NCBI GenBank assembly: GCA_016839665.1
Contig: JAEOTU010000281.1
Location: forward strand, 1-12,636
Length of the DNA: 12,636 nt
Reading direction: 5' to 3'
Source of the DNA: Candidatus Hodarchaeota archaeon
GTDB taxonomy: Archaea; Asgardarchaeota; Heimdallarchaeia; Hodarchaeales; Hodarchaeaceae
Part shown: positions 7,799 to 12,636 of the stretch, piece after piece
Layout of the letters: each line of letters opens with the position of its first letter
Numbering within the stretch: position 1 is the first letter of the stretch
Position numbers and translations under genes: made by a program
The notes under the pieces: model-generated
Database searches by the model: none
What the model was told of the DNA's origin: nothing
What the model saw: the letters and a program-made list of their open reading frames with translations, nothing else

Positions 7799-8378
7799 AG
7801 TCTTCTTGAGATTTCTGGTTCCATTCCAATAATTCCTTGATTGGGACTGAGACATGAGCGTAAATATGAGTTACAGGATATTTCTCATCACTACTTGAAA
7901 CATCAGTTTCCAATTTTTCGGCCATTTCCAACATTTTAGTTTCAAATTCTTCGTAGATGTGACGATTTTCTTCGGTTATGGAAAAAGTTTTGACATAAGA
8001 TTTGTTAAACGTTGATGAATGAATAAATTGAGGCTGTTCTTCAGAAAGTGTGATCAAACGATTCATAACATTAGTTGAAAGTAAGCCTTCAATCTTCATT
8101 AATGCACGTTGATCTAATTCGTTCTTCAGTTTGTTATAATTAAGTGAAAAATATTTAGTTTTGAGTCTTCTGCCTTCTTCTTTTTCTTCCCATTCAACGA
8201 TTCTTTCAAGTATACGTATATGATGAAATATTGTTGTTTTACTCTTATTAAGATACTTAGCTAGTTCCTTAAGAGTTAATTTCTTATAAACTAATAAATG
8301 AAGAAAAATTTCAAACCGGGATTGATCCTGAAGGACTTCAAAGATACTTGGGGTATCAGGATCGGACACTGAATTCAT
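7797..8378 (-). CDS. ArsR-type winged-helix transcriptional regulator (module B, paralogue)
   Basis: Predicted regulator of about 193 residues, paralogous to the 1059-1676 product along its whole length. SIFEVLQDQSRFEIFLHLL is helix 1, LTLKELAKYLNKSKTTIFHHIRIL the helix-turn-helix, and RRLKTKYFSLN the wing end. The C terminus PVTHIYAHVSVPIKELLEW matches the same block of the paralogue. The frame is open back to a GTG at 8450, but the extra 24 residues have no counterpart in the paralogue. Alignment supports ATG 8378 (MNSVSDPDT against MKILTDKDT), and both genes show GTG-ATG at this point. A TATAATA at 8405-8399 is 27 bases from this ATG, which would suit a leaderless mRNA. It is divergent from the mini winged-helix/propeller operon. 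Ligand unknown. Confidence 0.8.
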   Translation of the reverse strand: MNSVSDPDTPSIFEVLQDQSRFEIFLHLLVYKKLTLKELAKYLNKSKTTIFHHIRILERIVEWEEKEEGRRLKTKYFSLNYNKLKNELDQRALMKIEGLLSTNVMNRLITLSEEQPQFIHSSTFNKSYVKTFSITEENRHIYEEFETKMLEMAEKLETDVSSSDEKYPVTHIYAHVSVPIKELLEWNQKSQED

Positions 8379-8398
8379 CACAACTTTTCTTATATTAG

Positions 8399-8405
8399 TA
8401 TTATA
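8399..8405 (-). promoter_or_regulatory. Candidate TATA element for a leaderless module B ArsR-like mRNA
   Basis: TATAATA on the minus strand begins 27 bases before ATG 8378, the spacing expected if transcription starts at the start codon. An alternative minus-strand TATA box, AATATAAA at 8503-8496, would give a long leader (or fit the GTG at 8450). Transcript mapping would decide between them. Confidence 0.3.
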
Positions 8406-8495
8406 GTCCCTATTTAATTTTATCTCTGACAACCATTCCCCTTTCCGCACATTATAGATCTTTTGTATAGATGCATTTTTGCATACTTCCCAAGG

Positions 8496-8503
8496 TTTAT
8501 ATT
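8496..8503 (-). promoter_or_regulatory. Alternative minus-strand TATA box in the module B divergent region
   Basis: AATATAAA on the minus strand, directly beside the operator cluster at 8507-8550. It would start transcription near 8473. Competes with the TATAATA at 8405-8399 for the role of the regulator's promoter. Confidence 0.3.
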
Positions 8504-8506
8504 ACT

Positions 8507-8550
8507 TATTCAATATTCACTATTCGATATTCACTATTCGATATTGAATA
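8507..8550. promoter_or_regulatory. Operator cluster: three copies of TTC(A/G)ATATT(C/G)A at 14-bp spacing
   Basis: Copies are TTCAATATTCA (8509-8519), TTCGATATTCA (8523-8533) and TTCGATATTGAA (8537-8548). The 14-base unit ATATTCACTATTCG is exactly repeated at 8513-8526 and 8527-8540. The array is bounded by an inverted pair, TATTCAATA (8507-8515) and TATTGAATA (8542-8550). It lies between minus-strand and plus-strand TATA boxes and would overlap the BRE of the plus promoter. A single copy of the same element is found in module A (1787-1798). Regulator identity is inferred from location. Confidence 0.5.
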
Positions 8551-8555
8551 AAGAG

Positions 8556-8563
8556 TTTATAAA
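8556..8563 (+). promoter_or_regulatory. Candidate TATA box for the mini winged-helix/propeller operon
   Basis: TTTATAAA, preceded by GAATAAAGAG as a possible BRE. Predicted start near 8585 leaves a leader of about 40 bases carrying GTGAT (8617-8621) five bases before ATG 8627. The operator cluster ends six bases upstream of the box. Confidence 0.5.
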
Positions 8564-8626
8564 TTTATGGTATCGGTGAACATATCTTGAAATCTCATAA
8601 TAAATCAAATCTCAGTGTGATTTAAC

Positions 8627-8854
8627 ATGATAAATAAGATGCTTTTATTAAATACTATGCCTCCATCTGCTCAAATAGTGTACCAAGTTTTACAAGTATG
8701 CGAATCACTGAACTCAGAAGAACTTAAATCTGAGACTCGCTATTCAATTCGCACAGTCCGTTATGCTCTTCGACGATTACTTAATGCAAGTTTGATTGTA
8801 CAAATACCAGATATTACAGACACTCGACGCTGTTACTATACTATTACTAGTTGA
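8627..8854 (+). CDS. Mini winged-helix DNA-binding protein (module B, paralogue)
   Basis: A 75-residue single-domain winged helix, the same length as the 6326-6553 product and aligning without gaps. MPPSAQIVYQVLQVCESLN is helix 1, SEELKSETRYSIRTVRYALRRLLNASLI holds helix-turn-helix, and QIPDITDTRRCYYTI is the wing. The central coding stretch is also similar in DNA, which points to fairly recent duplication. The start is ATG 8627 with GTGAT at 8617-8621. Here the gene comes first in its operon, directly behind the operator cluster, whereas in module A it comes last. The exported beta-propeller follows 11 bases after its stop. Autoregulation, or competition with the divergent ArsR-like protein for the same site, is a reasonable inference. 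No effector domain is present. Confidence 0.8.
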   Translation: MINKMLLLNTMPPSAQIVYQVLQVCESLNSEELKSETRYSIRTVRYALRRLLNASLIVQIPDITDTRRCYYTITS

Positions 8855-8865
8855 GTGATGGGAGT

Positions 8866-9864
8866 ATGCCTAATCACAGGAAGATTCTCGTGGGTCTTAT
8901 TGTAATTGGTTTTATTGGGATTTTTGGAATTATCTTCATTTCGCAGCTTGCAGTACCAGGTCGTTATGTTGCTTACACGGTTCATGTTCAAGATAATTAT
9001 GCGTATGTGACAAAAAATGAAGGCACTATAATATTCGACATATCCAATCCTACAAATCCTGTGAAAATCGGGGGAGTTCTCATGGATGACGGCGCTTTAG
9101 GAGCTTATGTTGTAAATGATACCCTGTTCATTGCTGGTGATAGTCATGGGTTCATAATGGTAAATATAAGCATCCCAAAGGATCCAATAATCTTGGGAGA
9201 ATATGCTGATGGCGGAGATGCAAACTCAGTCTGTATTCAGGGTTCTTACGCATTTGTCACCGAATATCCAAAGGGATTCGAGATATTTAATATTACGGAT
9301 CCAAATCATATTACGAAATTAAGTGTTTATGATGATGGAGGAGAATTTAGAGACGTGGTTATCAAGAATGGAGTTGCCTATCTAGCGGATCCGAATAATG
9401 GTCTAAAAGTGATTAATATAACAGATCCTGCATCTCCAGTGAGGATCAGAACTGTTGCTGGGACTCATCAAGTAATTGACCTTTATATTCATGAAGACTT
9501 ATTATTTTTAGGCTGTCATGAGAGTGGGGTGAAAATTTTTAACATTTCAACTCCTCAATCTCCAAATTTCTTGGGTCAATATTACAAGTCAGATGGTGAG
9601 GTTTTCGGTGTCACTGGAAATACCACGCATCTTTATGTTGCTGACCTTCAGCAAGGGGTTTATCTTCTAGACATAACAAACCCAACTACACCAATTGAAA
9701 TCGCTCACAATAGAAATGCTGTTCCACATGATATTTTCTATTATGGTAATTTCATATACCTTGCTGATCAGGATACTGAATTGAACATTCTTGATTCTAA
9801 CTTAACACTCATTAGTAGGTCTACAGAAGCATCTGTTTCGGGTTTTAGTTTGCTTTTTTTGTGA
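8866..9864 (+). CDS. Exported LVIVD-repeat beta-propeller protein, C-terminal anchor apparently frameshifted
   Basis: Predicted exported protein of 332 residues. The start is ATG 8866, six bases after GTGAT (8855-8859); a TTG at 8851 is also in frame but less likely. Basic residues are followed by a signal or anchor segment (ILVGLIVIGFIGIFGIIFI, about residues 6-24). Seven repeats of about 40 residues follow, each ending like GLKVINITDPASPVRI or GVYLLDITNPTTPIEI. This is the LVIVD type, expected to fold as a seven-bladed propeller and usually involved in binding. After the last blade comes EASVSGFSLLFL and then a stop just past a run of seven T (9854-9860). With eight T the frame would continue as FVINSLFIILITRKLKY, a hydrophobic anchor with basic end. 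As written, the protein is probably released or held only by its N terminus. Confidence 0.8.
   Translation: MPNHRKILVGLIVIGFIGIFGIIFISQLAVPGRYVAYTVHVQDNYAYVTKNEGTIIFDISNPTNPVKIGGVLMDDGALGAYVVNDTLFIAGDSHGFIMVNISIPKDPIILGEYADGGDANSVCIQGSYAFVTEYPKGFEIFNITDPNHITKLSVYDDGGEFRDVVIKNGVAYLADPNNGLKVINITDPASPVRIRTVAGTHQVIDLYIHEDLLFLGCHESGVKIFNISTPQSPNFLGQYYKSDGEVFGVTGNTTHLYVADLQQGVYLLDITNPTTPIEIAHNRNAVPHDIFYYGNFIYLADQDTELNILDSNLTLISRSTEASVSGFSLLFL
9854..9860 (+). repeat. T7 homopolymer at the C-terminal frameshift point of the propeller gene
   Basis: Seven T followed by GTGA. The annotated frame stops at 9862-9864. Adding one T opens 16 further codons to TAA 9909-9911 and restores a membrane helix plus basic tail, the usual end of archaeal sorted surface proteins. 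It could be a sequencing or assembly error, a true mutation, or a phase-variable tract. Confidence 0.55.
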
Positions 9865-9923
9865 TCAATTCTCTTTTTATAATTCTAATAACTAGAAAAT
9901 TGAAATACTAAGAGGTTCAGAAA

Positions 9924-10127
9924 ATGGAGAAACATCTTTTTACTGGGAAGCTACGAAAGGATGGTTCAGGTATTGGTTTATCTGTTGTAAAAAACATTTT
10001 AGATGGATATAGAGGTAAAATATTAGTAAGAAATAGATTGAGTGACGGCAAGGAGGTGTGTGGTTCAATTTTTGAGATCCAATTCCCAAAAGCAAAAGAA
10101 ATTGAGGTGTTAACTGGAATAGCTTAA
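9924..10127 (+). CDS. Histidine-kinase ATPase-domain fragment (G2 box only)
   Basis: A 67-residue frame matching only the C-terminal end of a HATPase_c domain: LFTGKLRKDGSGIGLSVVK contains the F-box remnant and the G-x-G-x-G glycine motif (Gly14, Gly16, Gly18), followed by NILDGYRGKILVRN and a final FEIQFP strand. The H box, dimerization helices, N box and G1 box are absent, and a stop codon lies in frame at 9909-9911, so it cannot phosphorylate anything by itself. It nevertheless has a good ribosome site, GAGGT at 9912-9916, seven bases before ATG 9924, and follows the propeller gene closely. The likeliest reading is a decayed sensor kinase; a small retained regulatory protein is possible. 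The domain match is clear, expression is not. Confidence 0.6.
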   Translation: MEKHLFTGKLRKDGSGIGLSVVKNILDGYRGKILVRNRLSDGKEVCGSIFEIQFPKAKEIEVLTGIA

Positions 10128-10129
10128 TA

Positions 10130-10159
10130 AATTCTCTTTTGAATTAGGTTAAAAGAATT
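10130..10159. terminator. Possible bidirectional terminator between convergent genes
   Basis: AATTCTCTTTT (10130-10140) can pair imperfectly with AAAAGAATT (10151-10159) across a 10-base loop, giving T-rich 3' flanks in both directions between convergent genes. It overlaps the last codons of the acetyltransferase gene. Imperfect stem, so tentative. Confidence 0.3.
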
Positions 10160-11369
10160 CTCGGAAGAAATTCTTTTTTGGAGGAAAGAGTCGATCAAGG
10201 ATTGGGATCAATTCCTTTGAACAGTCAATCTCCCACGAATCATATAATTGAGAAGCTGTTCTAAAACCAACAATCATTTGAGAAAGTGATCCGATATCTA
10301 TACTCACATCTGGTGCCTGTGTTGTTTCCTCAAGTTTTGCCTTACCATCTGTAATACTCACTCTAAAGGACTTATTGTTCCAATCACATTCTGGATCTTT
10401 TATTTTCAAAACGAAGTCGGTATCTTCAGAATAATCAAAAGCTTCAATAACTGATACAACATCAACAATTCGTGCCATTGACCCTGGAAACACTTCATTT
10501 GCTTTTACTCGTGCTTCTTCAAGAAAAGCTAACATGTTTGAATCAGCTGTTGAGAACACAACATACTTTCGATGATCCACATGCGTTTTAAGGAAATTGA
10601 ATATAGCTTGTTTGGTTTCCCGATCGTACCAAAATATCTCTGGTAGGTAGATTGTCTGTTCGCTTTTTTCAATTCCCTCTGATTCTGGTGGGAGATGCTC
10701 CATGAACCGTAAGACTAAGTAGCCACAAGGTTTATCATTTTCATCGTAACACACGAAAGAAAACCCTGGTTCCTTAGGGTTGATTCTACGTCGCCAATCA
10801 TCCTCGGTTCGTATAGTCATGTAATTATACTTATTTCCTGCTATTTTAGAATAAACTTCTTTGAGATGATCTAAGGTAAACACTTCTCGAACTGTCCTAT
10901 TTGCAACTGGCCGAGAAATGAACTTCTTCAATTCAATATGGTACCTATGATTAACATTCGCAAGCTTCCAACCATATCGTTCATAATAAGAAAATTTGAA
11001 AGGGTACAGAGTAGAGATTAGGATGTCCTTTTCACGCATTTCTTTCAATATTGTTTCCAATGTTCGGCGTATAAGGCCTCTATTACGATATTGGGGTGCT
11101 GTTGCCACTCCCCAAATACCAGACATTGGAAACTCTTTTCTCCTAATTATCACAGATGAGGTAAAGAAGGCGCATGTGGAAACTAGAAGATCGTTATCGA
11201 AGTACCCGTAAACTTGACTCATGTCCTTAAGGTGAGGTTTAGTCTCTTCGAAATCGTCTGGAACAACGTTTTCATAGGTGTTTTTTGTAGGTTCAAAAGC
11301 ATACTGTGATAATTTGGCGAAAGCCTCCCGATCTTTAGAAGAAAGTTGACGAAATTCCATTGAAATCAT
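10149..11369 (-). CDS. Eis-like GNAT N-acetyltransferase
   Basis: A cytoplasmic acetyl-CoA-dependent N-acetyltransferase of about 406 residues, the usual Eis-family length. Domain order: N-terminal GNAT domain with the acetyl-CoA loop VATAPQYRNRGLIRRTL (about residues 88-104) and STLYPFKFSYYERYGWKL (119-136), carrying the tyrosine expected to act as general acid; a second GNAT-like domain in the middle; and a C-terminal sterol-carrier-like domain ending in FFREFF. In characterised Eis enzymes the C-terminal carboxylate of a terminal Phe helps deprotonate the amine, and this protein also ends in Phe. Mycobacterial Eis acetylates aminoglycosides and protein lysines; the substrate here is unknown. 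Start options are GTG 11375, ATG 11369 and ATG 11360; none has a strong ribosome site. I chose 11369. It appears to be a single-gene unit. Confidence 0.8.
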   Translation of the reverse strand: MISMEFRQLSSKDREAFAKLSQYAFEPTKNTYENVVPDDFEETKPHLKDMSQVYGYFDNDLLVSTCAFFTSSVIIRRKEFPMSGIWGVATAPQYRNRGLIRRTLETILKEMREKDILISTLYPFKFSYYERYGWKLANVNHRYHIELKKFISRPVANRTVREVFTLDHLKEVYSKIAGNKYNYMTIRTEDDWRRRINPKEPGFSFVCYDENDKPCGYLVLRFMEHLPPESEGIEKSEQTIYLPEIFWYDRETKQAIFNFLKTHVDHRKYVVFSTADSNMLAFLEEARVKANEVFPGSMARIVDVVSVIEAFDYSEDTDFVLKIKDPECDWNNKSFRVSITDGKAKLEETTQAPDVSIDIGSLSQMIVGFRTASQLYDSWEIDCSKELIPILDRLFPPKKNFFREFF

Positions 11370-11446
11370 ACACACTAAGCACTAATTCACAGCTTAGTAC
11401 AAATAAATCTTATTGATGTGGCAATGAGAAACTATCAAGATTGCCT

Positions 11447-11731
11447 TTAATCTAATTCTTTGCCACAAGAAAAACAATAGATATCATGAGAATCCTGTTG
11501 CATACCGCAATTGGTACAGAATAATTTAATTTCATGATTAGGCTCCTCATGGTAAGCTTTACTTTTGATTCTCCTAGAAATATCATTAGCTCTAGCTAAG
11601 AAGATTATTCCTAGTATAAGGAAAATTGGATTAATTATCGCGATAGATATCATTATAATCCCAAATCCACGAAGCTTTTGTGCTTCCTTTTCTATTCCCT
11701 CCCCTTTTGCAACGTTATTGTTTTTCATCAT
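11447..11731 (-). CDS. Small membrane protein with C-terminal zinc ribbon
   Basis: A 94-residue protein. A polar N terminus precedes one or two hydrophobic segments (about residues 23-46, FGIIMISIAIINPIFLILGIIFLA), a basic stretch (ISRRIKSK) and a C-terminal zinc ribbon, CTNCGMQQDSHDIYCFSCG, with Cys72, Cys75, Cys86 and Cys89 (CxxC-10-CxxC) as ligands. Such zinc-ribbon/membrane proteins are common in archaea, with unknown roles. Two ATG codons lie together (11731, 11728). There is no Shine-Dalgarno site, but a TATA-like element is centred about 24 bases upstream, pointing to a leaderless mRNA. It is separated from both neighbours by 70-130 bases, so probably its own unit. No function is proposed. 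Confidence 0.7.
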   Translation of the reverse strand: MMKNNNVAKGEGIEKEAQKLRGFGIIMISIAIINPIFLILGIIFLARANDISRRIKSKAYHEEPNHEIKLFCTNCGMQQDSHDIYCFSCGKELD

Positions 11732-11748
11732 TAATTCTATTTTTCCGA

Positions 11749-11760
11749 TAATATATATTA
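11749..11760 (-). promoter_or_regulatory. Candidate TATA element for the zinc-ribbon gene
   Basis: TAATATATATTA, a palindromic AT element centred about 24 bases upstream of ATG 11731, which would start transcription at or next to the start codon. Confidence 0.4.
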
Positions 11761-11762
11761 TC

Positions 11763-11780
11763 TGTTGTTGGTGTTGTTGG
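11763..11780. repeat. 9-base tandem duplication TGTTGTTGG x2
   Basis: Two exact adjacent copies of TGTTGTTGG directly upstream of the TATA-like element of the zinc-ribbon gene. Probably simple slippage; no function evident. Confidence 0.5.
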
Positions 11781-11840
11781 CATTATTTAAAAACTTATCT
11801 ATCAGGGCAATTTACACAGTCCCAGGAGTTAATGGTGATA

Positions 11841-11855
11841 TAAAAAACATAAAAC
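11841..11855 (-). terminator. T-rich terminator after the DUF362 gene
   Basis: On the minus strand GTTTTATGTTTTTTA lies 6-20 bases past the stop codon, fitting the T-tract type of archaeal transcription terminator. No stem is needed for this type. Confidence 0.4.
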
Positions 11856-11861
11856 TTTCTT

Positions 11862-12636
11862 TTAATTAGATCTCTTCCCTCGTTTTAGCAAAAGCAAAGG
11901 AAAAATTACAATTAAACTCAACAGCACAAAAAATAGCTCAAAACCTGGAGTTGTCTTTGTAGTAGTAATAACACTTGTCGTGCTTATTGAAGAAGAACTA
12001 CTGGTGTGTGTATCATTCTGGTAATCATACATTACATTCATACGACTTTCATCAGTAGTGACATTAAGACCTCCTCTAATGATTTCATTCTTTGATAAAG
12101 ACAACCAAACGCCAAATGCTTCCTTTAACCCACCCTTCTCAACGTTGTCAGGATCTAAAGTATTAGTATCATCATATCCGATCAAGTTTGCGGTTGGGAT
12201 GAGGACATTTTTTGCAGCCCAGTAATCGAGAGCAACAGGATCTATTCCTGCTATTAAAATATCAAGTCTTGTAGCCTCAGTATAACTCGTACCTGGCCCA
12301 GTTGACCAAGAAGGAGATGGGTTGGCATTTACCCAGATTGCATCGATAATGTTTAGTGTTGGTAATCCACATTCTACTAATAAAGTCCCCATACCACCAG
12401 TTCCGACAGTTGAATGTCCGTTGGCTAATCCCCCAGCAACAATTTCCGATTGAACTCCCATATAGTTCTTTATGGATGCTGTGACTCCATAAACAGAATG
12501 TGATTTTAAGACTGGCATGTTAATTACTTTCAACCTCTTTTCGTATCCAGTTCCATTCCATACTCCTTGTTTAAAGCTAATTTGAGTCTCAAATTCTGTT
12601 TTGAACTTTGGATAAGAGACATAGATTCCCGTTTCA
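11862..12636 (-). CDS. Exported DUF362 protein with PGF-CTERM-like anchor, 5'-truncated by the window edge
   Basis: C-terminal 257 codons of a DUF362 protein. The frame is open to the last base of the window, so the start lies beyond it; the in-frame TTG at 12533 falls inside the conserved domain. Visible family features are KVINMPVLKSHSVYGVTAS followed by IKNYMGV (the K-x-H...T...KN-x-MG core), NIIDAIW, and DILIAGIDPVALDYWAAK. The function of DUF362 is not established; some members are fused to ferredoxin domains, but no CxxCxxC cluster is seen here. After the domain comes a Ser/Thr-rich linker (about 11949-12008), then TPGFELFFVLLSLIV (PGF from 11948), a hydrophobic helix and the basic end KRGKRSN. 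That arrangement is the PGF-CTERM sorting signal recognised by archaeosortase, so the protein should be anchored outside the cell. A T-rich terminator follows. Confidence 0.75.
   Translation of the reverse strand, partial: ETGIYVSYPKFKTEFETQISFKQGVWNGTGYEKRLKVINMPVLKSHSVYGVTASIKNYMGVQSEIVAGGLANGHSTVGTGGMGTLLVECGLPTLNIIDAIWVNANPSPSWSTGPGTSYTEATRLDILIAGIDPVALDYWAAKNVLIPTANLIGYDDTNTLDPDNVEKGGLKEAFGVWLSLSKNEIIRGGLNVTTDESRMNVMYDYQNDTHTSSSSSISTTSVITTTKTTPGFELFFVLLSLIVIFPLLLLKRGKRSN

Noticed and set aside
8513..8540. 14-base direct repeats as a CRISPR or mobile-element terminus
   Set aside because: Only two units, no spacers, no cas genes, no transposase; position between divergent promoters fits an operator better.
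8851..8853. TTG 8851 start for the propeller, overlapping the upstream stop
   Set aside because: ATG 8866 is in frame, has GTGAT at good spacing and gives a more typical signal peptide.
11565..11843. Open frame on the plus strand encoding a hydrophobic 92-residue peptide with a cluster of Cys and Trp
   Set aside because: It is antisense to the zinc-ribbon membrane gene; its hydrophobicity mirrors that gene's coding strand and it has no supporting ribosome site.
12531..12533. TTG start for the DUF362 protein
   Set aside because: The frame continues open to the window edge with plausible coding sequence (e.g. KQGVWNGTGYEKRLKVINM); the TTG is inside the conserved domain.

Overview
The window looks like a piece of an archaeal chromosome, most likely an Asgard archaeon (Lokiarchaeia, Thorarchaeia or Heimdallarchaeia-like). 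That placement is an inference. It rests on AT-rich DNA, archaeal TATA elements ahead of several genes, Shine-Dalgarno sites of the GGTGA/GAGGT type mixed with apparently leaderless genes, several small winged-helix regulators, exported proteins rich in N-glycosylation sequons, and a PGF-CTERM-like C-terminal anchor. No rRNA, tRNA, CRISPR array, integrase or transposase was seen. No gene-free stretch exceeds 300 bases; the longest are the divergent promoter regions 1677-1851 and 8379-8626.

Layout. (1) 2-901: the 3' part of a tandem Lrp/AsnC-like regulator whose start lies before the window. (2) 1059-6553, module A: an ArsR-type winged-helix regulator (minus) is divergent from an operon (plus) of two tandem paralogous membrane-anchored beta-helix surface proteins followed by a 75-residue mini winged-helix protein. 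(3) 6554-7678: a multi-pass CPBP (CAAX-protease-like) protein that appears to lack its catalytic residues, convergent and abutting. (4) 7797-10127, module B: a paralogue of the ArsR-type regulator (minus) is divergent from a paralogue of the mini winged-helix gene (plus). The latter is followed by an exported seven-repeat LVIVD beta-propeller, whose C-terminal anchor seems lost by a one-base slip in a T run, and by a fragment of a histidine-kinase ATPase domain. (5) 10149-11369: an Eis-like GNAT acetyltransferase (minus). (6) 11447-11731: a small membrane protein with a C-terminal zinc ribbon (minus). (7) 11862-12636: the 3' part of an exported DUF362 protein with a PGF-CTERM-like tail (minus).

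How they may work together. The main observation is a duplicated regulator/surface-protein module. Each copy pairs a divergent ArsR-like protein with an operon that links an exported, cell-surface repeat protein to a very small winged-helix protein. Both divergent promoter regions carry the same short near-palindrome, TTC(A/G)ATATT(G/C)A: once in module A and three times at 14-bp spacing in module B. The simplest reading is that one or both winged-helix families bind this element and control production of the surface proteins. What the surface proteins bind is not visible from sequence.
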